A stretch of 5,644 nt of DNA from CAVPRW01 sp046727435 [NCBI: bacterium] (GTDB lineage Bacteria > Tectomicrobia > Entotheonellia > J063): assembly GCA_046727435.1 (NCBI GenBank), contig JBKPCR010000528.1, positions 1 through 5,644 on the forward strand, given 5' to 3'. A model generated the notes under the pieces. It had not been told where the DNA came from. It saw nothing but the letters and a program-made list of their open reading frames with translations, and did no database searches. The position numbers and the translations under genes are program-made. Below are positions 1 through 5,644 of the stretch, piece after piece. Positions within the stretch are counted from its first letter, which is position 1, and every line of letters begins with the position of its first letter.

Positions 1-1
1 G

Positions 2-391
2 CGGTATCCCCTTGGAAATCAAGCGGCGAAAAGTCGCTTCACCCGTGCTCGCCTAGAGGTTGAACAGGCCAAGACTGTGCTTGAACGCACCGAACAGCGC
101 ATTCTCGTCGAAGTCCGCGAAGCGGTCCGCAACGTGGAGACCAACATCAAACGGGTGAGCGTGACCAGAGGCGCGCGCGAGCTCTCCCAGAAAAAGCTCG
201 AAGCCGAAGAAAAGAAACTGGCTGTCGGGCTCTCCTCGGTTCGAGAGGTCCTACGTTTCCAAGATGATTTATCGTCGGAGCAAAGCCGCGAGATCCGGGC
301 GTTGACTGATTACAATGTGTCTTTGGCGAACCTTGATCGGGCCAAGGGCACGACCTTAGAACGATTGAACATCGTTGTCGGAAATCGATGA
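2..391 (+). CDS. TolC/OEP-family outer membrane efflux protein, C-terminal part (5' end outside window)
   Basis: The reading frame is open from base 2 to the TGA at 389-391, giving 129 residues of the C-terminal part of a larger protein. A GTG at 77 is internal and not the start. The visible part begins with a PLGNQAAKSR-type motif, typical of the strand that precedes the second helical repeat of TolC-like proteins (usually IPL.N...A). A long Lys/Glu/Arg-rich helix with coiled-coil character follows (about residues 8-75). Next come a GLSSVREVL segment and a helix ending in ..YNVSLANLDRAKGTTLERL, close to the usual family ending in which a short YN.A...L..A.G..L motif lies near the C-terminus. 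Family members form trimeric outer-membrane and periplasmic channels that work with RND or ABC pumps and membrane-fusion proteins. The partner and substrate cannot be read here, because the upstream genes are missing. The stop overlaps the ruvX start. Confidence 0.85.
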   Translation, partial: RYPLGNQAAKSRFTRARLEVEQAKTVLERTEQRILVEVREAVRNVETNIKRVSVTRGARELSQKKLEAEEKKLAVGLSSVREVLRFQDDLSSEQSREIRALTDYNVSLANLDRAKGTTLERLNIVVGNR

Positions 392-930
392 AGCGAATCC
401 TGGGGCTTGATGTCGGCGACAAAACCCTTGGGGTGGCGGTCAGTGATGAGCTGGGTTGGACGGCTCAAGGAGTGACCGTCCGCCAGCGCTCGTCGCTAGC
501 CGCCGATATGGTGTTTCTTCGCGAGATGTGCGCTCTGTATGAGGTTGGGGCCATCGTCGTCGGGCTGCCAAAGAACATGGATGGCTCGCTGGGGTCGCAG
601 GCGCAGAAAACCCTCGCCTTCATCGAGCAAGTCCGGCGGGCGTCGGCAGTAACGGTCATCGCTTGGGATGAGCGCCTAACGACCCAAGCGGCCGAGCGCG
701 CGCTCTTAGAGACCAATACGAGCAGACGCCGCCGGAAGGAGGTGCGAGACCGGCTGGCGGCCCAATTCATTCTACAGTCGTATCTGGAATGGCGCACGCG
801 GCACCCAGCGGCGGCAGCGCTGCCGCCTGACCAGGAGCCCCTGTTAGGCATAGGTTTTCCGCCAGAACACGAAACTGCTGAGGCTGAGGGCGATGAGATG
901 GGGAAGCCAGATGCCGAGCAGCAACGATAG
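388..930 (+). CDS. ruvX: RuvX/YqgF family pre-16S rRNA nuclease (putative Holliday junction resolvase), with long C-terminal tail
   Basis: This is a 180-residue RNase H-fold protein of the YqgF/RuvX family, which matures the 5' end of 16S rRNA in E. coli and was earlier named a putative Holliday junction resolvase. The first strand GLDVGDKTLGVAVSD (residues 6-20) carries Asp8. VVGLPKNMDGSLG spans 57-69, WDERLTTQAAERAL spans 93-106 with Glu95, and DRLAAQFILQSYL spans 121-133 with Asp121. Asp8, Glu95 and Asp121 are the expected acidic active-site set, so the enzyme looks intact. The ATG at 388 overlaps the upstream TGA as ATGA, with GGA at 380-382 as a weak Shine-Dalgarno site, which suggests translational coupling. 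The family is normally about 138-150 residues, and here the core ends near residue 138. The extra 40 or so residues start with an Ala/Pro stretch encoded by a GC palindrome and continue as an acidic tail. Residues 153-180 are encoded antisense to the end of lptG. Confidence 0.93.
   Translation: MKRILGLDVGDKTLGVAVSDELGWTAQGVTVRQRSSLAADMVFLREMCALYEVGAIVVGLPKNMDGSLGSQAQKTLAFIEQVRRASAVTVIAWDERLTTQAAERALLETNTSRRRRKEVRDRLAAQFILQSYLEWRTRHPAAAALPPDQEPLLGIGFPPEHETAEAEGDEMGKPDAEQQR
810..827. repeat. Perfect 18-bp GC palindrome near the ruvX and lptG 3' ends
   Basis: GGCGGCAGCGCTGCCGCC is fully self-complementary. As RNA it could form a 7-bp GC-rich stem closed by a GCGC tetraloop, on either strand. 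It lies inside the ruvX reading frame (about residues 141-147, the Ala/Leu/Pro stretch), just after the conserved core. It is also 16 bases beyond the lptG stop codon on the minus strand. No T-tract follows on either strand, so it is not a standard intrinsic terminator. It could still act as a 3'-end stabilising hairpin for the lptG mRNA or help termination. The palindrome is seen directly; the function is inference. Confidence 0.8.
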
Positions 931-1929
931 GTGCTGTGCGCCGCTCAGCGCTGTTCCAGCCATCATGATGGCCCAGTATGCTGCCGCGCCACAGAGCGAC
1001 ACGACAAATCCGAAACTGATGCGGCGGGTGTCGTGCGTTCCCCACATGGCTGCAAGTCCAATGACTGCCATCACCACCCCCATAAGAGGCGTCGCGAGCT
1101 TAGTTTGGAAATCGCGTGCATACGTCGTCATATCCACGCCCCGATCGTGAAGTCTGCGCATATATGACTGCAATTCAGAGAGGCTCATGTGCGATGGTGG
1201 CGTAAATATTGACCGTAGCGCCTCTGGCTCCATCCCGATCGGCATCTCAAGCCACGCGAAGTGTTCGATGTGCATTGTCAGCTTTCCCTGAAAACGACTG
1301 ATCGTCCCATCCAACAAGATCCAGCGCCCAAACAGCCATCGGGCTTCGCGTGCGTACACCTGTTCGATTAATTCTCCAGCAGCATCTTTGCGATAGATCG
1401 TCAGACCGTGGATGCGTTCTGCCGCCGGGTCGAGCAATTCGATGTGTACAAAAGTCGCTTCGGAGGCTCGAAACCAGAGTTCACCCTGCTGCACCAACAC
1501 CTCTTGAGGTGAAGAGCGCCGTTGGTTGTCCTGGAGGTCTATTAGCGCGCGATGGGCTCGGGGTAGGATGAACTCTTCGGCCCCTAGACCCATTGCGCTC
1601 ATGATGAGTGCACCAAGGAGGAAGGGATGAATGATGTGCCATGGACTAGTGCCTGCCGCCAGGAACGCCATGATTTCTCGGCTGCGTTGGAGCAGTGCGA
1701 CGCTTAATGCCACGGACAACAGGATGGCCAGCGGCCCGATCTGAACGCCCACGACGGGTATCCGGAACAGCAAGTAGAGCGTGATGGTCCCCATGCTGGC
1801 TTGATATTGCAGGAATTCGTCGATACGTTCCACGAACTCCACGACGAGGTAAAGACCAATAAAGACAGGGAACACAAAGGCCAGTATTTTCGCGAAAGTG
1901 CTGAGAACATATATGGTTAAGATTTTCAT
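844..1929 (-). CDS. lptG: LPS export ABC transporter permease LptG
   Basis: This is a 361-residue membrane protein of the LptF/LptG (YjgP/YjgQ) family. With LptF and the ATPase dimer LptB2, these proteins extract lipopolysaccharide from the inner membrane and feed it to the LptC/LptA bridge. The N-terminus MKILTIYVLSTFAK is the typical LptG opening. Hydrophobic helices lie near residues 10-32, 52-80 and 97-118. A periplasmic beta-jellyroll region (about 140-245, including GELWFRA) follows. Three C-terminal helices lie near 277-296, 304-327 and 334-356. QRSREIMAFLAAGTSP (81-96) matches the conserved cytoplasmic coupling segment (RE..A..A.G.S) that contacts LptB. I chose the ATG at 1927-1929. 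The frame also opens at a GTG 57 bases upstream (1984-1986), but those 19 residues (hydrophilic, Arg/Asp-rich) do not look like family sequence. The Shine-Dalgarno site is weak for either start. LptG is preferred over LptF from the N-terminus and length. No lptF adjoins it, and its 3' end overlaps ruvX by 87 bases. Confidence 0.88.
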   Translation of the reverse strand: MKILTIYVLSTFAKILAFVFPVFIGLYLVVEFVERIDEFLQYQASMGTITLYLLFRIPVVGVQIGPLAILLSVALSVALLQRSREIMAFLAAGTSPWHIIHPFLLGALIMSAMGLGAEEFILPRAHRALIDLQDNQRRSSPQEVLVQQGELWFRASEATFVHIELLDPAAERIHGLTIYRKDAAGELIEQVYAREARWLFGRWILLDGTISRFQGKLTMHIEHFAWLEMPIGMEPEALRSIFTPPSHMSLSELQSYMRRLHDRGVDMTTYARDFQTKLATPLMGVVMAVIGLAAMWGTHDTRRISFGFVVSLCGAAAYWAIMMAGTALSGAQHLSLLLGIWLPHLIALSLSSFVFWRKTYA

Positions 1930-2105
1930 AGCATTGTCTCGTCGAAGTTGCCATCGAGGCTGGTCAAGGGCTCCATCATTGGTCACAGGGTGGCACAGTG
2001 GAACCTCTTATCAATAGGTCTCGCGTGCTTGGATTCGCTGGTGAAGAAGCCGTGCGGTAATGTCAGAAAACGGTTGTCTTTCCATGCTTCCTTCGTTACA
2101 CTGAG

Positions 2106-2134
2106 CCGTTGCTATAGATGGACCAAGGCAACGG
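2106..2134. repeat. Inverted repeat, 7-bp arms with 15-base loop
   Basis: CCGTTGC (2106-2112) and GCAACGG (2128-2134) are exact reverse complements separated by 15 bases. The loop starts with TATAGA, which with the preceding TGC forms a candidate extended -10 element read rightward. The repeat could be a protein-binding site at a promoter or an RNA hairpin. There is no T-run at either end, so a terminator is unlikely. The repeat is seen directly; a role is only inferred. Confidence 0.4.
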
Positions 2135-2139
2135 TGGCG

Positions 2140-2152
2140 GGCAAATTTTGCC
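2140..2152. repeat. Short palindrome GGCAAA-T-TTTGCC
   Basis: This is a 13-base inverted repeat with 6-base arms around one central base, in the lptG/valS intergenic region and six bases after the longer inverted repeat. The length and the AT-rich centre would suit a dimeric regulator's operator, but one copy of this size can also occur by chance. Confidence 0.35.
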
Positions 2153-2182
2153 ATTCTGACATGCGGTGCTGGCGACTGCAAG

Positions 2183-2208
2183 CTATGGGCATCCAGAAGT
2201 CTATGGGC
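2183..2208 (+). repeat. Direct repeat CTATGGGC x2
   Basis: The octamer CTATGGGC occurs at 2183-2190 and again at 2201-2208, with starts 18 bases apart, about 150 bases upstream of valS. The second copy runs into GGGCGTGCCC, a small interrupted inverted repeat. It may be a tandem binding site or a chance repeat. No regulator can be assigned. Confidence 0.3.
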
Positions 2209-2330
2209 GTGCCCGTGTGAGGGAAATTGGGCTCTTCAACGGCATGGTAGCATATTGATGTTTATGAGGTCCCCAGACCCCAGGGTGTTCAGTATAGAGT
2301 AAGTTCAACCCCACGTATGAGTGCCATTGA

Positions 2331-2340
2331 AAAGGGGGGG
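2331..2340 (+). promoter_or_regulatory. Ribosome binding site of valS containing a G7 tract
   Basis: AAAGGGGGGG ends 9 bases before the valS ATG at 2350 and is the only purine-rich stretch at Shine-Dalgarno distance. It is GG-rich and can pair with the CCUCC of 16S rRNA in several registers, but it is not a canonical AGGAGG. It supports 2350 as the valS start, together with TAA (2341-2343) and TAG (2347-2349) in frame just upstream, which rule out a longer N-terminus. Confidence 0.6.
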
Positions 2341-2349
2341 TAAAGTTAG

Positions 2350-4974
2350 ATGCAAGGGTTATCAGAGAAGCGTTACGACCCGCAAAAAACCGATGCACGC
2401 TGGTATCAGGTCTGGGTTGAACGGGGCTATTTTCGGGCCGATGTACTAGTTCCTGGCGAACCGTTTTGCATCGTCATTCCTCCCCCAAATATCACCGGCT
2501 CTCTCCATATGGGGCATGCCCTGAATACGACGCTGCAGGATATCTTGGTCCGCTGGAAACGAATGGACGGCTATAACACGTTATGGCTGCCAGGAACGGA
2601 TCACGCTGGCATCGCCACCCAATGGGTTGTCGAGCAGCAATTGGCACGTGAGGGGACCAATCGACACGTGTATGGTCGGGAGCAGTTTATCGATCGTGTC
2701 TGGCGCTGGCGCGAAGAATCGGGACGCACGATAGTCCGCCAGCTCATGCGTCTAGGAGCCTCTTGTGATTGGAGCCGTGAACGCTTTACCATGGACGAAG
2801 GCCTGTCGCGCGCAGTTCGTAAAGTGTTCGTGACTCTGTACCGGGAAGGCCTCATCTACCGTGGCAACTATATCATTCAGTGGTGCCCCCGCTGTATGAC
2901 GGCGCTTTCCGACCTTGAAGTGGAATACGAGGAGCGGGAAGGCAAGCTGTATTACATCAAATATGGTCCACTGACTCTCGCCACAGTACGCCCCGAGACG
3001 AAACTCGGCGATACTGCTTTGGCAGTCCATCCTGGCGACAAACGATATGCTGACTACGTCGATCGCGTCCTCACCATTCCGTCCGTCGAGGGGGAGATCA
3101 CTATACAAGTAATCGCCGATGCGGCCGTCGACCCTGAGTTTGGAACCGGCGTTGTCAAGGTAACGCCGGCTCACGACCCGCAGGATTTTGACATCGGACG
3201 AAGGCATGGGCTCGAGATTCGCCAAGTGATCGGCTTCGATGGCAAGATGAATGCGTCGGCGGGGAAGTACGTCGGGCTCGACCGATTCGAATGTCGCACA
3301 CGCATCGTGGAAGATTTGCAGGCTCTCGGCTTGATCAGCAAAATCGAGGACTATAAGCACCGCGTCGGGTTGTGCTACCGCTGCCGCACAGTTGTGGAAC
3401 CACTGGTGTCGCGACAATGGTTCGTTCGTATGAAATCCCTGGCTGAACCTGCCATAGAGGCGGTGCGGTCTGGGGACATCCAATTCGTTCCAGCCATGTG
3501 GGGCAATACGTATTATGAGTGGATGCTCAACATTCGTGATTGGTGCATCTCACGGCAGATCTGGTGGGGACATCGGATTCCTGCCTGGTATTGCGCTGCC
3601 TGCGATGAGGTAACGGTGACGGAAACGACTCCAACGGCATGCGAGCATTGCCAAGGAAGCGAATTGCGTCAGGACGAAGACGTCCTCGATACCTGGTTCA
3701 GCTCTGGGCTGTGGCCGTTCTCTACCCTGGGGTGGCCTGACGACACGCCTGAGCTGGAACGATACTACCCGACCTCCGTCTTGGTGACGGCGTTCGATAT
3801 TCTCTTCTTCTGGGTTGCCCGCATGATCATGCTTGGGCTGAAATTCAAAGGCGATAGCCCCTTCCACAAGGTTTATATTCATGCGCTTGTCCGTGATGCA
3901 GAAGGGCAAAAAATGAGTAAATCACGAGGCAACGTCATTGACCCATTGGAAGTGATGGATCAATACGGAACCGATGCCCTGCGCTTTACCCTCGCCGCCC
4001 TAGCGGGCCAAGGACGTGATATCCGTCTGTCGGAAGAGCGTATCCAGGGATATCGCAATTTCATGAACAAGATCTGGAATGCTTTTCGCTACTGCGAGCT
4101 CAATTTTTCCCTGACCGGTGAGCGTGTGCCGCAGGCGGAGAGATCCAGGCTCGATTTGGCGGATCGCTGGATCCTTAGCCGTTTACAAAGCGTCATCGAC
4201 GTCACTCGCCGTGCGTTGGAAGAGTATCGCTTTAACGATGCCGCCAACGAGATCTACCAATTTTTCTGGCATGAATTCTGTGACTGGTATCTCGAGATCA
4301 CAAAATTCCGTGTCATGGGTGCTGAACACGGGCGGGTGAATGCTCAAGCGGTCTTATTGCAGGTATTTGAAACATCTTTACGGCTCATGCATCCGTTTAT
4401 TCCATTCCTCACGGAAGAGCTATGGCAGCAACTCCCTCACCAGGGTGAGACAATTGTCAGAGCCCCATACCCGACTGCCGCTCATGAGTGGATCGACCAA
4501 GAAGCTGAGCAAGAGATGACATTTGTCATGGAAGTCATTTCAGCGCTTCGCAATATTCGAAGCGCATTTAAGATTCCGAATGCCACAAAACTCCGGCCGC
4601 ACATAAAGGCAGCGGGGGACCGTGCGAAATTGATCCAACTACACCATTCCTATATCGTGAGTTTGGCCAATATTTCGGAAATGACCGTCGATCAAGAGCT
4701 TGTACGCCCCGAATTATCTGCAACTGCGATTCTTGACGAAATGGAAATCTATGTTCCGCTGGAGGGTTTGATCGATGTAGAGGTGGAGCGGACACGCTTA
4801 ACACGGGAGTTGAAGAGAATTCAGGAAGATGTCGTGAGGCTCGAGGCGAAACTTGCGCAGCGCGATTTCCTTGAGAAAGCGCCGGAAGATGTCATCGAAA
4901 GGGAGCAGGCCAAACATCAAGGGCTGCGTGAGCGCGAGGGCAAGCTGATCCAGGCATTGGAGTCCATTCAATGA
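2350..4974 (+). CDS. valS: Valyl-tRNA synthetase (ValRS)
   Basis: This complete 874-residue class Ia synthetase, within the usual bacterial ValRS length, charges tRNA-Val with valine using ATP in the cytoplasm and hydrolyses mischarged Thr-tRNA-Val. The Rossmann catalytic core carries [15 protein letters not shown] with the HIGH signature HMGH at 53-56, and [13 protein letters not shown] with KMSKS at 521-525. The CP1 editing domain has TVRPET (212-217), Lys270 and TPAHDPQDF (272-280) with Asp276 and Asp279, so editing looks intact. Two four-cysteine sets form likely zinc sites: C179/C182 with C342/C345, and C415/C418 with C431/C434. [16 protein letters not shown] (398-413) and [16 protein letters not shown] (447-462) are strongly ValRS-like. 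The anticodon-binding helical domain spans roughly 600-740. The C-terminal arm (about 808-874, charged, Leu-heptad) is the tRNA-binding coiled coil typical of ValRS. The long leader upstream is described separately. nadC follows with overlapping stop/start. Confidence 0.98.
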   Translation: MQGLSEKRYDPQKTDARWYQVWVERGYFRADVLVPGEPFCIVIPPPNITGSLHMGHALNTTLQDILVRWKRMDGYNTLWLPGTDHAGIATQWVVEQQLAREGTNRHVYGREQFIDRVWRWREESGRTIVRQLMRLGASCDWSRERFTMDEGLSRAVRKVFVTLYREGLIYRGNYIIQWCPRCMTALSDLEVEYEEREGKLYYIKYGPLTLATVRPETKLGDTALAVHPGDKRYADYVDRVLTIPSVEGEITIQVIADAAVDPEFGTGVVKVTPAHDPQDFDIGRRHGLEIRQVIGFDGKMNASAGKYVGLDRFECRTRIVEDLQALGLISKIEDYKHRVGLCYRCRTVVEPLVSRQWFVRMKSLAEPAIEAVRSGDIQFVPAMWGNTYYEWMLNIRDWCISRQIWWGHRIPAWYCAACDEVTVTETTPTACEHCQGSELRQDEDVLDTWFSSGLWPFSTLGWPDDTPELERYYPTSVLVTAFDILFFWVARMIMLGLKFKGDSPFHKVYIHALVRDAEGQKMSKSRGNVIDPLEVMDQYGTDALRFTLAALAGQGRDIRLSEERIQGYRNFMNKIWNAFRYCELNFSLTGERVPQAERSRLDLADRWILSRLQSVIDVTRRALEEYRFNDAANEIYQFFWHEFCDWYLEITKFRVMGAEHGRVNAQAVLLQVFETSLRLMHPFIPFLTEELWQQLPHQGETIVRAPYPTAAHEWIDQEAEQEMTFVMEVISALRNIRSAFKIPNATKLRPHIKAAGDRAKLIQLHHSYIVSLANISEMTVDQELVRPELSATAILDEMEIYVPLEGLIDVEVERTRLTRELKRIQEDVVRLEAKLAQRDFLEKAPEDVIEREQAKHQGLREREGKLIQALESIQ
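4959..4962 (+). promoter_or_regulatory. Shine-Dalgarno GGAG deciding the nadC start
   Basis: GGAG inside the last valS codons lies 8 bases before the ATG at 4971 and 11 bases before a second in-frame ATG at 4974. The spacing favours 4971, which also gives the classic ATGA overlap with the valS stop. Confidence 0.5.
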
Positions 4975-5644
4975 TGCTTACGGCGTTTCATCAAGTTAGG
5001 CATCTCATTCAAGCATCAATCGAAGAGGACCTCGGGCGCGGCGATGTCACCACAGAAGCCACGATCGGCGAGCATGTCATCTCACGGGCGCGATTGATCA
5101 CCAAGCAAGAGATAGTATTGGCGGGCATGGACGTCTTCGCTGAAGTGTATGCCACGGTGGACGACACTGTCCATATCAAGCCCGCTCACAAGGAAGGCGA
5201 CCTCCTGTCGGCTGGGGCGGTCATCGCTGTGCTTGAGGGTCGGGCGCGATCACTCCTCGCCGGCGAACGTGTGGCGCTCAATTTCTTGCAGCGACTCTCT
5301 GGAATCGCCACCGTAACTCGCCAATACGTCGAGGCCGTGCGCGGATATGGTGTTGACATCATCGATACGCGGAAAACCACCCCGGGATGGCGCCTACTGG
5401 AAAAGTATGCGGTGCGCGTCGGAGGCGGCAAGAATCACCGTCATGACCTTGGGGATGGAGTGCTAATCAAGGATAATCATATCGTCGCCGCTGGAGGCAT
5501 TAAGCAAGCCGTCGACATGGCCCGCCGACATAGCCATCATCTCTTGAAGATTGAAGTAGAGGTCGAGACCCTGGAACAAGTCGAGGAGGCACTGCAAGCA
5601 GGTGCAGAGGTCATCATGCTGGATAATATGTCGCCAGCCATGCT
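4971..5644 (+). CDS. nadC: Nicotinate-nucleotide pyrophosphorylase (quinolinate phosphoribosyltransferase, carboxylating), 3' end outside window
   Basis: There are 224 full codons, without a stop, of an enzyme usually about 280-290 residues long. It converts quinolinate and PRPP to nicotinate mononucleotide, CO2 and pyrophosphate in de novo NAD synthesis. The N-terminal domain holds [15 protein letters not shown] (17-31), typical of NadC. The barrel domain shows [16 protein letters not shown] (99-114) and [17 protein letters not shown] (132-148). The substrate-binding [20 protein letters not shown] spans 151-170, followed by EVEVET (195-200) and VIMLDNM (214-220). The basic residues of RKTTPG and GGGKNHR, which bind the carboxylates and phosphates, are present. 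Two tandem in-frame ATGs (4971, 4974) are possible starts. I chose 4971 because the GGAG lies 8 bases upstream and the ATGA overlaps the valS stop. The overlap implies co-transcription and coupling with valS. The missing part is the last 60 or so residues. Confidence 0.96.
   Translation, partial: MMLTAFHQVRHLIQASIEEDLGRGDVTTEATIGEHVISRARLITKQEIVLAGMDVFAEVYATVDDTVHIKPAHKEGDLLSAGAVIAVLEGRARSLLAGERVALNFLQRLSGIATVTRQYVEAVRGYGVDIIDTRKTTPGWRLLEKYAVRVGGGKNHRHDLGDGVLIKDNHIVAAGGIKQAVDMARRHSHHLLKIEVEVETLEQVEEALQAGAEVIMLDNMSPAM

Larger units (their letters stand above)
1930..2349. other. Divergent intergenic region between lptG and valS, no convincing gene
   Basis: This stretch of about 420 bases should hold the promoters of lptG (leftward) and valS (rightward). 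I see no strong sigma70 pair on either strand. Weak rightward candidates are an extended -10, TGCTATAGA at 2110-2118, without a good -35, and TTGGGC (2227-2232) 18 bases before CATATT (2251-2256). Small ORFs are present. On the minus strand, one of 47 codons (2154 down to 2011) contains an inner ATG at 2085 preceded closely by GAAGGA. Another minus-strand ORF of 17 codons (1979 down to 1926) has its TGA overlapping the lptG ATG as ATGA. On the plus strand there is an 8-codon ORF (2317-2343) just before valS. None has recognisable protein character. No tRNA, rRNA, T-box or intrinsic terminator was recognised. Confidence 0.6.

Noticed and set aside
465-851. 128-codon minus-strand frame opposite ruvX
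   Set aside because: RuvX motifs are intact on the plus strand. The antisense peptide is Arg/Ser-rich and featureless.
2083-2100. GAAGGAAGCATGG on the minus strand resembling the conserved GGAAGGAAGCA of SRP RNA
   Set aside because: The rest of the SRP RNA core (GGTCAGG before it and the matching strand after it) is absent, so the likeness is limited to a few bases.
1948-2220. 90-codon plus-strand frame spanning the lptG 5' end and the intergenic region
   Set aside because: It has no Shine-Dalgarno site and no domain, and its first part is antisense to the extended lptG frame. Composition looks non-coding.
2268-2279. GGTC-CCCA-GACC mini hairpin upstream of valS
   Set aside because: The 4-bp stem has no T-tract and is too small to be called a terminator.
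2221-2349. Possible T-box riboswitch ahead of valS
   Set aside because: I found no T-box consensus sequence (AGGGUGGNACCGCG) near the gene and no terminator hairpin. The GGGTGGCAC at 1988-1996 is only a partial likeness, is 350 bases from valS and lacks the continuing consensus.
2752-3483. 243-codon open frame antisense to valS
   Set aside because: It lies wholly inside the conserved ValRS frame, shows no domain character and has no independent ribosome site. It is a codon-bias shadow.
3550-3909. 119-codon antisense frame inside valS
   Set aside because: It is covered by the KMSKS-containing half of ValRS and shows no recognisable protein motif.

Overview
The window reads as an ordinary chromosomal segment of a diderm (Gram-negative) bacterium. 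An outer-membrane efflux-type protein and an LptG permease of the LPS export machine both require an outer membrane. GC content looks moderate, somewhat above 50% by eye. The zinc-type ValRS followed directly by nadC, and the general flavour of the proteins, remind me of Nitrospira-like genomes, but that placement is a low-confidence impression and not a measurement.

Left part (1-930, + strand): the 3' end of a TolC/OEP-family outer membrane factor runs into ruvX (yqgF, 16S rRNA maturation nuclease) through a 4-base ATGA stop/start overlap. The two are therefore probably co-transcribed and translationally coupled, although their functions are unrelated. ruvX is longer than usual. Its last 28 codons run through the 3' end of the next, convergent gene, and a perfect 18-bp GC palindrome lies just before that overlap.

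Middle (844-1929, - strand): lptG, a six-helix permease of the Lpt LPS transporter, stands without an adjacent lptF. Upstream of it lies a stretch of about 420 bp (1930-2349) with no convincing gene. It contains an inverted repeat, a short palindrome, a direct repeat and some very small ORFs. It is the divergent regulatory region between lptG and valS.

Right part (2350-5644, + strand): a complete valS (874 codons, valyl-tRNA synthetase with intact synthetic and editing sites and two four-cysteine zinc-type sites) is followed by nadC (quinolinate phosphoribosyltransferase, NAD synthesis), which overlaps the valS stop and is cut by the window end. They look like one operon.

I found no mobile element, CRISPR array, rRNA or tRNA gene, and no convincing new system. 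The points worth a second look are the ruvX/lptG tail-to-tail overlap with its palindrome, the solitary lptG, and the leader of valS with its G7 tract and eight-codon mini-ORF.
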